Shown: positions 25,430-34,325 of the stretch, piece by piece
How the letters are laid out: every line of letters starts with the position of its first letter
Numbering within the stretch: position 1 is the first letter of the stretch
From: Pseudomonas sp. B6002
GTDB taxonomy: Bacteria; Pseudomonadota; Gammaproteobacteria; Pseudomonadales; Pseudomonadaceae
DNA length: 64,000 nucleotides
Direction of reading: 5' to 3'
NCBI RefSeq assembly: GCF_013385985.1
Contig: NZ_JACAOY010000012.1
Coordinates: 474,064-538,063, forward strand
Position numbers and translations under genes: made by a program
The notes under the pieces: model-generated
What the model was told of the DNA's origin: nothing
Database searches by the model: none
Seen by the model: only the letters and a program-made list of their open reading frames with translations

Positions 25430-28291
25430 TCAGCGGGAATGGCGCATAGAATGCTCCGCGCCAATGTCGGCCCGAAATTTCTCCCACATTGACTGGTAGT
25501 ACTCTTGCGCCTGTTTCAACTGCTGGCTGTAGGCATCGGGCGCTATCAAACTTCCTTTGAGCACGTCGGCTAAATCGTCAAGAACAGGAAAAAGGCCATA
25601 CTTTTCTTTTTTCATGACGTCATTAAAAGCCACCGGGCCTGTCACCTCAAAGACTTTCTTCTCGTAAACCTTGTACACATCCAAGTCGGATGCGCTGGAA
25701 TGTTCTCCGATAAAAGGTCGGTTTGCATCCAACCACTCTTTGTTGTTCCTAAAGCGTCGATGCATTTCTTCCAACACCTTGTCGAACACCGGATTATCCG
25801 CGTGGCTTGCAAAATTACTGGTATTAAAACCGTAAAAGTCCGCCGCCGCGTACGTGACGGGAGAGTTCATCAATACATCATTTGACGCCGCCTTCAGGGA
25901 AACTTCGCCCACCGGGACAGTAAGCGCGTCATCCGTGTCCATATAAATGCCGCCGTAACGCTTCATTAACGCCACACGCATCACATCCGACGAGGCGGCA
26001 AGGTTCTGTGTTTTACCTGATCGAAAGTATTGGTACATCTCGCCATATTGACCGGCATTAAACTCACGAAAACCCTCATCGGCGTTCAGGTCCTGAACTT
26101 CCAGGCCACCTACTTTGTGATCCAGCGCTTCTTTCACCTTGAGGAAAGTTGCTTGATCATTGGCATCGACATGCACAATTGATTTATAACCCGGACTCTT
26201 TCGAGCATTTTCAGCAATATTGTTTACGAGGTGCTCGGGCATTTCATTGCCTGCCCAAAAATAATGGATCGTCTTGGGCACTTCTGTTGGGTTCAATGGC
26301 AACAGGGGTAGTTCCGGTAACTTTACGACCCGGTGACTCACCGAAGCCACTCTCTTTGCACTGTTGGCTATCAGTTGCTCTCGCGTACCTGACAACCATG
26401 GCCCTGTACCCTCACGCCAATGAAAGACATCAGTGACTTCTCCGTGGAAGGTCAGGCCACGCCATGCCTCGGCTTGCAAATCATAAACAACGGGTGATGA
26501 GTACCCATTCAAATCTATGGAGCCCGTTGTCCCTTTAGCGCTAATGACACCATCCAGGGGAATCTTAAACTCTCGAAACGGCGCGGGCGGCGAGACCGGA
26601 CTCATTGGGTATCCAATCTGACCATTAATACGTTGAGGCAACTTAAAGAAGGGTCGGACTTGCTCACTGGCTTGCCCGGTATGTTCCGCAACTTCACCTT
26701 CCGGTTTCAACGCTCTTGCAAGCGAACCTGCGCCATGGGTAACCAACGGCGGCACAGCATTCAATACGCCAAATACAATGCGATCCGTTCCCTTGGATTT
26801 TCCTCTGGCCACATCAACAATGCCGATTCCCATCTCAGTAGCTCCCGCAGCCAGGTAGAACGCGTCCAGCGCCAGCGCTACCTCTGGCATGACAAGCGCC
26901 AGGGGGGTCATAAACAGCGCGACTTTAGCGGCCTCCTCAATGCCTTCGGTTATTTTGGTCTTTGTATAATCACGATCACTGACAATCGCACTATCTGCAT
27001 CCGAAAAGGACCTAGCCTTTTGACGGGTCATGATTTGCTGAAACGGATCTCCGCTCAACGGATCGACCGTGATGTATCGCCCAGGTGACCAATCATTGAG
27101 TTTGGAGAGGCTAAAGCCCTGCTTGCCCTGGGCATCGGACCAAGCGCCCAACCCCTGCAGGGATTGATACACGCCATCGGAAAAAGACTTGTCCGCTTGG
27201 TCTTCAAGAGAAAAATGCGTCATAAGCGCTGCACGTTTTACCGGGTCAGCCGCCTGTTTGGCCAGCCACCGCCGCATTTGCTCCGGGTTATCAAAACGAT
27301 GCAGGGGGGAAGAGTTACCGGGTATATGTAACAACGTCAACTGGGTTTTCTTGTCCGTCACACTCATCAAATCAGTAGACGTCATACCGTTTACGCTAAG
27401 CAGGCCGACATTAAGGTTCGGGTCCTGCAACGTACACCGAGTAAAATCCTGAGCGCTCAGTTCAGTCCATGGTTTTTGCGCAAACGGCCCGATAACGCGC
27501 AGGGCCAGCTTTGTCTCTTCCTCGCCCAGTGTTCCTTCAAGGCTCTGCAGCTTAACGGCTTTGACAAACGAAATTTTGCTCAAGGCCGCATAGGACTCGG
27601 TCTGCTTGCCCCAAAAAGCGGTGAGTGTATTTTTGTATAATTGGGTCCGATCAGTATCCCAAACAAGTGCCTTAAAGTCTGCTACAGGTATGTCGAGCCG
27701 TGTCGAAGCACTGTAAGGCGAGTCAGTGTAAGACGCAGGCTGGCGATAAATACCTTGCTCAGCGTGCGATGACTCAATAGCCTCTGCTACTTTATTGTAA
27801 GAAAACACCAGAGGTGAGAAGTACTGACCCACTTTTTGAAACCAGCTATTATTATTTTCAATAGGCACGCCCTGGCTATTATTTAGAGCTGCCTGAGTCA
27901 ACGTGACTTTTTCTACCACACTCTTTTCATTGCGCTCACCGTCTTTAAAGGTGACCAAGAATGTCTTATCCGGATCTACCTCCATCTTCCAACGGTGCTT
28001 TAACTCACTCGATAATATTTTCGCCATCTCTTTTTCGGGCGTCATGAAGTCCGAGGCATGCGCGTTGAGGTAGCGATCTATGCGATCATTTTTTCCTAAC
28101 ACCGACCGGTCGATGAGCGGATTACTGTCGAGTGGGGATTTTTCACCGCTTGCACTCACTGAGTCGTTGGAGGATTCACCAGAATATATTGCGCAGGCAG
28201 GCGGAGTTGAAGCAGAGCCTTCAGGATTTTTACTATTCGGCAATGAATGCGTCACGAAACTTACAACGTCAACAGGAAAACGAATTGCCAT
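25430..28291 (-). CDS. Large toxin with dermonecrotic-type N-terminus and C-terminal DxD glycosyltransferase
   Basis: 953 residues from the ATG at 28291, which has GGAGAGG four bases upstream; a longer frame has no such signal. Residues about 65-425 resemble the N-terminal region of the large dermonecrotic-toxin-like proteins common in Pseudomonas (LPVADFKALV-like helix, AFWGKQTESYAAL). Residues about 457-494 form a hydrophobic segment (VALFMTPLALVMPEVALALD) suited to membrane insertion. Residues about 675-930 match glycosyltransferases of the sugar-binding DxD family: IHYFWAGNEMP, SSDVMRVALMKRYGGIYMDTDD, with the metal-binding DTD near 784. This layout parallels clostridial glucosylating toxins. 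There is no signal peptide and no secretion gene nearby. The gene is visibly AT-richer than its surroundings, suggesting horizontal transfer. Confidence 0.75.
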   Translation of the reverse strand: MAIRFPVDVVSFVTHSLPNSKNPEGSASTPPACAIYSGESSNDSVSASGEKSPLDSNPLIDRSVLGKNDRIDRYLNAHASDFMTPEKEMAKILSSELKHRWKMEVDPDKTFLVTFKDGERNEKSVVEKVTLTQAALNNSQGVPIENNNSWFQKVGQYFSPLVFSYNKVAEAIESSHAEQGIYRQPASYTDSPYSASTRLDIPVADFKALVWDTDRTQLYKNTLTAFWGKQTESYAALSKISFVKAVKLQSLEGTLGEEETKLALRVIGPFAQKPWTELSAQDFTRCTLQDPNLNVGLLSVNGMTSTDLMSVTDKKTQLTLLHIPGNSSPLHRFDNPEQMRRWLAKQAADPVKRAALMTHFSLEDQADKSFSDGVYQSLQGLGAWSDAQGKQGFSLSKLNDWSPGRYITVDPLSGDPFQQIMTRQKARSFSDADSAIVSDRDYTKTKITEGIEEAAKVALFMTPLALVMPEVALALDAFYLAAGATEMGIGIVDVARGKSKGTDRIVFGVLNAVPPLVTHGAGSLARALKPEGEVAEHTGQASEQVRPFFKLPQRINGQIGYPMSPVSPPAPFREFKIPLDGVISAKGTTGSIDLNGYSSPVVYDLQAEAWRGLTFHGEVTDVFHWREGTGPWLSGTREQLIANSAKRVASVSHRVVKLPELPLLPLNPTEVPKTIHYFWAGNEMPEHLVNNIAENARKSPGYKSIVHVDANDQATFLKVKEALDHKVGGLEVQDLNADEGFREFNAGQYGEMYQYFRSGKTQNLAASSDVMRVALMKRYGGIYMDTDDALTVPVGEVSLKAASNDVLMNSPVTYAAADFYGFNTSNFASHADNPVFDKVLEEMHRRFRNNKEWLDANRPFIGEHSSASDLDVYKVYEKKVFEVTGPVAFNDVMKKEKYGLFPVLDDLADVLKGSLIAPDAYSQQLKQAQEYYQSMWEKFRADIGAEHSMRHSR

Positions 28292-28437
28292 AAACCTCTC
28301 CGTCAGTTCAATAGTTTGTACCCCACTAGAAATAATTAAACTACGCACATATTGCACGCCCGGAAACATTAGAAAACAAGAGCAAATTTTACAACAGGAT
28401 TATTTTACAACGAGACACTTATATACCTCTATACACC

Positions 28438-28475
28438 AAAAAAAAGGCCGCACCCTGCCAAGGAGACGGCCAAAA
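28438..28475 (-). terminator. Rho-independent terminator of the tonB-exbB-exbD operon
   Basis: On the reverse strand the stem GGCCG...CGGCC (loop about 16) is followed by eight T residues (complement of the A-run at 28438-28446). It lies about 20 bases past the exbD stop. Confidence 0.7.
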
Positions 28476-28496
28476 AAGTGTCGAGGCTTTTGCAAA

Positions 28497-28898
28497 TCAA
28501 CGCGCGGTAATCACCGACAGCTTGGTAATGCCCGCGCGTTCGATCGACGCCATGGCTCGCGCCACTTCGCCGTAGTTCACTCCATCGTCAGCCTGCAGTT
28601 GCACCCGCACATCGGGGTCCTTGGCCTTGGCCGCCTGCAGGTTGAATTCCAGCAGGTCCGGCTGGATTTCGTCCTTGTTGATAAACAGTTTGCCGGCGCC
28701 GTCGATGCTCACCACCAGCGGGTCTTTCTGCTCCACCGGGGCCACGGCCTGGGTCTTGGGCAGGTTGATCGGAATCGCGTTGGTCAACAGCGGCGCGGTG
28801 ACGATAAACACCACCAGCAGCACCAGCATCACGTCCACCAGGGGCGTCACGTTGATCTCGCTCAGCACCTCATCACTGTCTTGCGTGGAGAAGGCCAT
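28497..28898 (-). CDS. exbD: Biopolymer transport protein ExbD
   Basis: 133 residues: a short cytoplasmic N-terminus, one transmembrane helix (VDVMLVLLVVFIVTAPLLT) with the essential Asp (LVDVML), and a periplasmic domain. It works with ExbB to drive TonB by the proton gradient. The start is one base after the exbB stop, with AAGGAGG inside the end of exbB. Last gene of tonB-exbB-exbD. Confidence 0.92.
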   Translation of the reverse strand: MAFSTQDSDEVLSEINVTPLVDVMLVLLVVFIVTAPLLTNAIPINLPKTQAVAPVEQKDPLVVSIDGAGKLFINKDEIQPDLLEFNLQAAKAKDPDVRVQLQADDGVNYGEVARAMASIERAGITKLSVITAR

Positions 28899-28899
28899 C

Positions 28900-29619
28900 T
28901 CAGGACGCCTCCTTCACTTTTTGCGGGTTGCCGGCCGCCGCTTTGTTCAGCGTTGGGTGCAGCAGCACGCGGAAGGAATTCTTCTGCGCCAGGCTGTAGA
29001 AGTCGTGGGCAAAGTCGTCCAGGTCGGCGGCGGTCAGCTTCAGGCGACGCAGGAAGTAGTTGTAGACCAGCACCGCAGGCACCGCGACGGCGATCCCCAC
29101 ACCCGTTGCAACCAGTGCGGCACCAATCGGGCCAGCCACGGTTTCCAGGCTAGCGGAACCGGCGGCGCTGATCCCTTTCAACGCTTCCATGATGCCCCAC
29201 ACGGTGCCGAACAGGCCGATGAACGGCGAGGTGCTGCCGATACTGGCGACCACGGCCAGGCCGGTTTCCAGGGAGCGGCGTTCACGCACGATCTGCTGGC
29301 GCAGGGCGCGTTCGAGGCGGTCCTGGTGGTTGATGGCCTGGCTCAAATCGGCGGCGTGTGGCGCATCGCCCACCTGGATCGCGGCATAACCGGCCTGGGC
29401 GACACGGGCCGCCGCACCGGGCTGGGTTTCGGCAAGTTCTGCCGCAGAGTCGAGACTCGACGCCGCCCAGAACTGTTTGTGGAACTTGCGATCCTGCGCC
29501 TTGAGGCGGCCGAACTGCACGCCCTTGAGCAGGGCCAGGCCCCAGGTGGCAACCGAAAAGACCACCAGCAGCCAGATCACCGCGCTTTCGATGGATTCAA
29601 GTGGAGATGCTAATGCCAT
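28900..29619 (-). CDS. exbB: ExbB/TolQ/MotA-family proton channel
   Basis: 239 residues from the ATG at 29619 (GAGGGA upstream); the frame is open 13 codons further. Three membrane segments: VIWLLVVFSVATWGLALL near the N-terminus, then TSPFIGLFGTVWGIMEALKGI and AALVATGVGIAVAVPAVLVYNYF, which carry the MotA/TolQ/ExbB signature. The position between tonB and exbD fixes it as ExbB rather than TolQ. Confidence 0.92.
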   Translation of the reverse strand: MALASPLESIESAVIWLLVVFSVATWGLALLKGVQFGRLKAQDRKFHKQFWAASSLDSAAELAETQPGAAARVAQAGYAAIQVGDAPHAADLSQAINHQDRLERALRQQIVRERRSLETGLAVVASIGSTSPFIGLFGTVWGIMEALKGISAAGSASLETVAGPIGAALVATGVGIAVAVPAVLVYNYFLRRLKLTAADLDDFAHDFYSLAQKNSFRVLLHPTLNKAAAGNPQKVKEAS

Positions 29620-29673
29620 GATGTTTTCCCTCTGTGCAGGTCGCGGCGTGTCCAACACACCGCAGCCGAATAG

Positions 29674-30477
29674 TTAGTGAATCTTGAAGTCGATCGGTAC
29701 GCTGACCCAGCCGTCCTGTGCCACGTCGCCCTGCTTGGCCGGCACGAAACTCCAGCGCTTCACGGCGGCCAATGCGGCGTCGTCGAGTTGCTGGCGACCG
29801 CTGCTCTTCTGGACCTGGATCTCACCCGGCTTACCGCTGGCCAACACATGCACCCTGAGCAACACCGTGCCTTCCCAACCCCGGCGCTGGGCCAACGAGG
29901 GGTATTCGGGCGCCGGGTTCTTCAAGTACGCGGCGTTGGCCGAAGCGGGTGTCACGGGTGCCGGCGACGGCGGCGCGGCCGGCGCAGGGGGAGCCGGTGG
30001 CGCAGGTGGCTGCTCAACCGGTTTAGGCGCGGGCTTGGGCTCAGGTTTTGGCACTGGCTTGGGCTTGGGTTTTGGAATCGGTTTGGGTGGCGCCGGCTTG
30101 GCGGCCAATTCATCCACCACCGGCGGCGGTGGCTCGACCACAGGCGGCGGTGGTGGTGGAACCGGTGGAGGCGGCTCGACCACAGGCGGCGCCGGTTGGG
30201 AAAACTCGATGGTCATCGGCGGAATTTCCGGCGGCACAATTGGCAACACCGGGGTCGGCTTCTGGCTCACCCAATAGATCACCGCGCCATGCAGGGCCAG
30301 CACCAGCAAGCCCAGCAACAGGCCTTCGCGGCGGCTCGAAAAGCGTTTCGGGGCTTGCTGCAAACGCTGTTGCCCCAACGGCGCACGGTGCGGCCGGCCA
30401 AGGTCAACCAACTCACCACCTGGTGCCTGGCGCCACTGCGCCCCTTGTGCACTGGCGGCGGTCTGGACATTGCCCAT
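29674..30477 (-). CDS. tonB: TonB energy transducer
   Basis: 267 residues from the ATG at 30477 (GGGAG upstream). A cytoplasmic N-terminal extension of about 50 residues precedes the anchor helix (LLLGLLVLALHGAVIYWVS), as in P. aeruginosa TonB1 but unlike E. coli TonB. A long Pro/Lys/Glu-rich periplasmic rod follows (poly-Pro with Val-Glu, then KP/EP repeats), then the receptor-binding C-terminal domain (NPAPEYPSLAQRRGWEGTVLLRVHV... LDDAALAAVKRW). No clear Fur box was found upstream, though the region is AT-rich. Confidence 0.92.
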   Translation of the reverse strand: MGNVQTAASAQGAQWRQAPGGELVDLGRPHRAPLGQQRLQQAPKRFSSRREGLLLGLLVLALHGAVIYWVSQKPTPVLPIVPPEIPPMTIEFSQPAPPVVEPPPPVPPPPPPVVEPPPPVVDELAAKPAPPKPIPKPKPKPVPKPEPKPAPKPVEQPPAPPAPPAPAAPPSPAPVTPASANAAYLKNPAPEYPSLAQRRGWEGTVLLRVHVLASGKPGEIQVQKSSGRQQLDDAALAAVKRWSFVPAKQGDVAQDGWVSVPIDFKIH

Positions 30478-30717
30478 TGATTCACTCCCTACGGTTTTGA
30501 AACAAAAAAACCGACAGGCCTGCATGAGAGGCCGTCGAGGGCTGAATCATCGGGGCCAGACGCTTATCTCTTAAAGTAATCTTTAAAGTTATACATAGAT
30601 CTAAAATGAATAAATGAAACATCCCGAAACGCCAAAGCCTTGTGCTGCGCGGCCTGGCGCGCAGTCCGCGTTTTTCGATGCTTTTGAGGCATAAAAAATA
30701 TTCAGCAAAGGCATGGC

Positions 30718-31569
30718 TCAGGCAGGGCTGTTTGCGCACAAATCGAGCAATTGGCGCTGCAAGGTCTGCCCTGCCGGGCCTAAACCACTGCGGGCATACA
30801 GGGCCAGTCGAACGCCCTGCACCGCAGGCAGTCCGCTGTCCTGCCCCAGCACCACGTGCCCTGCCTGCACGACACGTTTGGGCAACAGGCTGATGCCCAA
30901 CCCCGCCGCCACGGCCGAACACACGCTGGCCAGGCTGGCGCTGGAATAGCCGATGCGCCAACGCCAGCCGCCGACTTCCAGGTGCTGCAGCATTTCGTTG
31001 CGGTACAGGCCACCCACCGGAAACGCCACCAAGGGCAGCGGGTCACGCCCCAGGGATGGCGTGCTGCGGCTGTCGACCCAACACAAAGGCTCCGGCCAGG
31101 AAGCCAGGCAGTCATCGCTGTCACCCATCTGTTTGACCAGCAGCACATCAAACTCACCGCTGCGGTATTGACGCTGCAGTTCCGGGCCGAGGCCGCTGGT
31201 GACTTCCAAGCGAACACGGGGGTACGCCACCACAAACGCCGACAGCAACGGCATCAGGCGTTCGGCCGCAAAGTCTTCCGGCATGCCCAGGCGCAACACG
31301 CCGTCGCTTTGCTGGTTGATCAAGACGTCGGCGGCCTCTTCATGCAGCGCGAGGATGCGCCGCGCGTAAGCCAGCAAGCGCTCACCTTCGGCAGTGGCGA
31401 CTACCCGGCGCTGGTCGCGGTCGAGCAGTTGGCACGCCACGGCGTCCTCCAGGCGGCGGATCTGCTGGCTGACGGTGGACTGGGTCACATGCAGGCGCTC
31501 GGCGGCGCGGGTGAAATTGCCGCAGTCCACCACGGCGACAAAGCTGCGCAGCAACACGGGATCGAACAT
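30718..31569 (-). CDS. LysR-family transcriptional regulator (divergent to a deaminase and MFS gene)
   Basis: 283 residues from the ATG at 31569. The N-terminal winged helix (FDPVLLRSFVAVVDCGNFTRAAERLHVTQSTVSQQIRRLE) is canonical LysR; the rest is a type-2 periplasmic-binding-like effector domain. It is divergent from, and 105 bases away from, a nucleoside deaminase gene and an MFS transporter gene, so it probably controls those two. The intergenic region carries a short AT-rich stretch (GGTTATATTTAATTTCAGAATACC) suited to a LysR site. Confidence 0.87.
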   Translation of the reverse strand: MFDPVLLRSFVAVVDCGNFTRAAERLHVTQSTVSQQIRRLEDAVACQLLDRDQRRVVATAEGERLLAYARRILALHEEAADVLINQQSDGVLRLGMPEDFAAERLMPLLSAFVVAYPRVRLEVTSGLGPELQRQYRSGEFDVLLVKQMGDSDDCLASWPEPLCWVDSRSTPSLGRDPLPLVAFPVGGLYRNEMLQHLEVGGWRWRIGYSSASLASVCSAVAAGLGISLLPKRVVQAGHVVLGQDSGLPAVQGVRLALYARSGLGPAGQTLQRQLLDLCANSPA

Positions 31570-31674
31570 GGCGTCACCATTCTCTTTGCCACTGGTTGGC
31601 ATGGTTATATTTAATTTCAGAATACCAAGGCCGCTGCCCATACTTCACCCTCCATTCCTCCCCGAGGTAGCGCC

Positions 31675-32136
31675 ATGAGCGACGACCACCCGCACCTGCA
31701 ACGCGCCATCGCCCTGGCCCGGGCCAATGTGAGTCAAGGCGGCCGGCCGTTTGGCGCGGTCCTGACGCACAACGGCGCGGTGCTGGTGGAAGCGGTGAAC
31801 GAGATCCACCTGACCCGGGACCCCACCGCCCACGCCGAGCTGCTGGCGATCCGTGCAGCCAGCCGTCAACTCGGTGCACGCCTGGAAGGCTGCGTGATCT
31901 ACGCCAGCGGCCAGCCCTGCCCGATGTGCCTGAGCGCCATGTACCTGTGCGGCGTGGAACGGGTGGTGTTTGCGGCCAGCAACGCGATGGCCGAGCCCTT
32001 CGGCTTGTCGACGGCGGCGATTGGGCAACAGGTCGGCTTGCCCCTGGGCGAACAACGCTTGCCGATCCAGCACCTGCCCGACGCGGCCATGACCACCCTG
32101 TACCAGCAATGGAAAACCCTGCATGACCCTCAATAA
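31675..32136 (+). CDS. Cytidine/deoxycytidylate-type nucleoside deaminase
   Basis: 153 residues with the zinc-deaminase signature HAE (DPTAHAELLAIRAA, His and catalytic Glu about residues 53-55) and PCPMCLSAMY (two zinc Cys). This type includes guanine deaminases and tRNA adenosine deaminases. Genomic pairing with a LysR regulator and a CynX/NimT-type transporter rather than tRNA genes favours metabolism of a free purine or related amine. GAGGTAG precedes the ATG. The stop overlaps the transporter start by 14 bases. Confidence 0.85.
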   Translation: MSDDHPHLQRAIALARANVSQGGRPFGAVLTHNGAVLVEAVNEIHLTRDPTAHAELLAIRAASRQLGARLEGCVIYASGQPCPMCLSAMYLCGVERVVFAASNAMAEPFGLSTAAIGQQVGLPLGEQRLPIQHLPDAAMTTLYQQWKTLHDPQ

Positions 32137-33292
32137 ATCCCTCGCCGGCTGGGGGCTGCTGGTGGTGTTGGGCCTGAACCTGCGGCCGATCCTCAGCTCC
32201 ATCAGCCCGCTGCTGGGCGAGATCCGCCAGGCCACTGGCCTGAGCTTCCAGAGCAGTGCCCTGCTCACCAGCTTGCCCGTGGTGTGCATGGGCCTGGTGG
32301 CGTTGATCGGCGTACGGGTGGAAGCAAGGCTGGGCGAGCGACGCGGCATCGCCCTGGGCTTGATGATGATTCTGCTGGCGTGCCTGGCGCGCTGGCTGAT
32401 GGGCCAGGCCTCGGCACTGCTGGTCACGGCCTTGCTCGGTGGTGCCGGGGTGGCGCTGATCCAGGCGTTGGTGCCGGCGATGATCAAGCGCGAATTCCAT
32501 CACCGCGTACCGGTGGCAATGGGCGTGTATTCGGCCTCGCTGATGGCCGGTGGCGGGCTGGCCGCGTTGCTCAGCCCGGTGGTGGCCACGCACTTCCAGC
32601 AGTGGCAGGCGGGGCTCGGGATCTGGCTGTTGCCGGCGCTGGCCGCCTTGTTGCTGTGGGCATTTGTGCCGCTGGGAGCGCCCAGAAGCGCGCTGGTGAT
32701 TCCCGCCTTCAAAGGCCTGCGCAACCGCCGTGCCTGGTTGCTGGCGCTGTATTTCGGCCTGGTGAACTGCGGCTACATGAGCATGGTGGCGTGGCTGCCG
32801 GCGTACTACCAGCAACTGGGCTGGGGCGTGTTGCCGAGCGGTTCGCTGCTGGCATTCATGACCATTTTCCAGGTGATCGCGGCGTTGTTGATGCCGGTAC
32901 TGGCCCAACGCGGGATCGACCGTCGGCCCTTGCTCGGCGTCAGCCTGCTGGCGCAGACCGTGGGTTACCTCGGCTTGCTGATGGCGCCGCAGCAGTTTCC
33001 CCACCTGTGGGTCGCGCTGATCGGCTTTGGCCTGGGCGCGTGTTTCGCCCTGAGCCTGCTGCTGACCCTCGACCACCACCGCGACCCGCGCCAGGCCGGG
33101 CAACTGGCGGCCTTCGTGCAGGGCGTGGGCTTCTTGATCAATGCAATTTCGCCCTGGTTGACCGGCTGGCTGCGTGAGCTGACTGGCACCTTTGTCAGCG
33201 CCTGGGTAGTACTGACAGTGACCGTGGTGGCGATGCTGGTGGTGACGCGGGTCTTCAGCCCGGCCACCTACCGCACGGTGCCTGCTCTATAG
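32123..33292 (+). CDS. MFS transporter of the CynX/NimT family
   Basis: 389 residues with about 12 hydrophobic helices. The beginning (WGLLVVLGLNLRPILSSISPLLGEIRQATGLSFQSSALLTSLPV) is the typical CynX/NimT N-terminus. Members move small anions or aromatic and nitro compounds (cyanate, 2-nitroimidazole). It overlaps the deaminase gene by 14 bases, so the two are one unit: import or export of the deaminase substrate or product is a reasonable guess. Confidence 0.85.
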   Translation: MTLNKSLAGWGLLVVLGLNLRPILSSISPLLGEIRQATGLSFQSSALLTSLPVVCMGLVALIGVRVEARLGERRGIALGLMMILLACLARWLMGQASALLVTALLGGAGVALIQALVPAMIKREFHHRVPVAMGVYSASLMAGGGLAALLSPVVATHFQQWQAGLGIWLLPALAALLLWAFVPLGAPRSALVIPAFKGLRNRRAWLLALYFGLVNCGYMSMVAWLPAYYQQLGWGVLPSGSLLAFMTIFQVIAALLMPVLAQRGIDRRPLLGVSLLAQTVGYLGLLMAPQQFPHLWVALIGFGLGACFALSLLLTLDHHRDPRQAGQLAAFVQGVGFLINAISPWLTGWLRELTGTFVSAWVVLTVTVVAMLVVTRVFSPATYRTVPAL

Positions 33293-33389
33293 ATATGCAT
33301 TTAAGATCTAGATAAAACAAACGTGCTTCATTGACGGAATAAGCAAGCCCCTTAAAATCCCGGTTCCCCTCTTGGACGCCGGGCGCCCC

Positions 33390-34325
33390 ATGGATCTCCG
33401 TCAGCTGCGCTACTTCATCGCGCTCAACGAGCACCGCAGTTTTGTGCGCGCCGCCGACGCCATGGGCATCACACAGCCGGCGTTCAGCCGCAGCATCCAG
33501 GGCCTGGAACAGGAGTTCGGCTGCGTGCTGGTGGACCGCGCTCACAAGGACCTGCGCCCCACACCCGAAGGTCAGGTGGTGCTGCAGCATGCCCTGAGCC
33601 TGGTCCAGGGCGCCGCGCTGCTCAGCCATGAAGTCACGCGCATGACCAAGCTCGACGCCGGTGAAGTGCGCCTGGGCAGCGACGCCGTGGCGGCCGTGAA
33701 CCTGGTGCCCCAGGCCATGGCGCGGTTTATCACCACCTACCCCAAGGTCCGCACCGCATTGCAGGTGGATAACTGGGAAAAGCTCGGGCGCAGCCTGAGC
33801 CGCGAGGAGATCGAATTCTTTATCGCCGATGTCCGCCACTTCGAGGCTGACCCCAACTTCCAGATCCAGGCCCTCACGCCCCGGCGCAGCGTGTTTTTCT
33901 GCCGGGCCGGTCACCCGCTATTGGCCAAGGACAGTCTGTCGACCAACGACCTGTTTGGTTTCCCGCTGGCTACGCCGTTGATTGCACCGGGTATTCGCAA
34001 ACTGCTCGCTAACCTCAGCGGGCGCATCGATTTTGCGCCCGCTATCGAACTTGAACAGTTCTCGGCGCTGGCCACCATCGTGCGCCAGTCCGACGCCATT
34101 GGCCTGGGCGCCGAAGAGGCGTTCGTCGATGAATTGGCCAGCGGCGCACTGAAGGTGCTGCACTGGCGCAACCTGCCTCACAACCTCGACAGCCTGAGCA
34201 ACCGTTGCGGCGTGATCAGCCGCGCTGGGGTGCGTTTGTCGCCTGCGGCGAAGGCGCTGATCGAAACCCTGCTGGCGGTGGAAAGCCAAGCCGATTGGCC
34301 CGGGCAAACGTCCCGAAATCATTGA
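33390..34325 (+). CDS. LysR-family transcriptional regulator
   Basis: 311 residues from the ATG at 33390 (a TTG six codons earlier is unlikely). N-terminal HTH MDLRQLRYFIALNEHRSFVRAADAMGITQPAFSRSIQGLEQEFG. Effector-binding domain with FFCRAGHPLLAKDSLSTNDLFGFPLATPL. The target is unknown; the gene points towards the desaturase gene and its last 110 bases overlap the end of that gene on the opposite strand. Expression of each could hinder the other. Confidence 0.86.
   Translation: MDLRQLRYFIALNEHRSFVRAADAMGITQPAFSRSIQGLEQEFGCVLVDRAHKDLRPTPEGQVVLQHALSLVQGAALLSHEVTRMTKLDAGEVRLGSDAVAAVNLVPQAMARFITTYPKVRTALQVDNWEKLGRSLSREEIEFFIADVRHFEADPNFQIQALTPRRSVFFCRAGHPLLAKDSLSTNDLFGFPLATPLIAPGIRKLLANLSGRIDFAPAIELEQFSALATIVRQSDAIGLGAEEAFVDELASGALKVLHWRNLPHNLDSLSNRCGVISRAGVRLSPAAKALIETLLAVESQADWPGQTSRNH

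Noticed and set aside
28621-29613. Plus-strand frames over exbD-exbB and the Gly/Arg-rich frame over tonB (29677-30480)
   Set aside because: Complement of the well-defined tonB-exbB-exbD genes; the Gly/Arg richness is the mirror image of the TonB Pro-rich rod.
30540-30620. Fur box upstream of tonB
   Set aside because: The AT-rich stretch does not approach the Fur 19-base consensus by eye; only general AT-richness is present.
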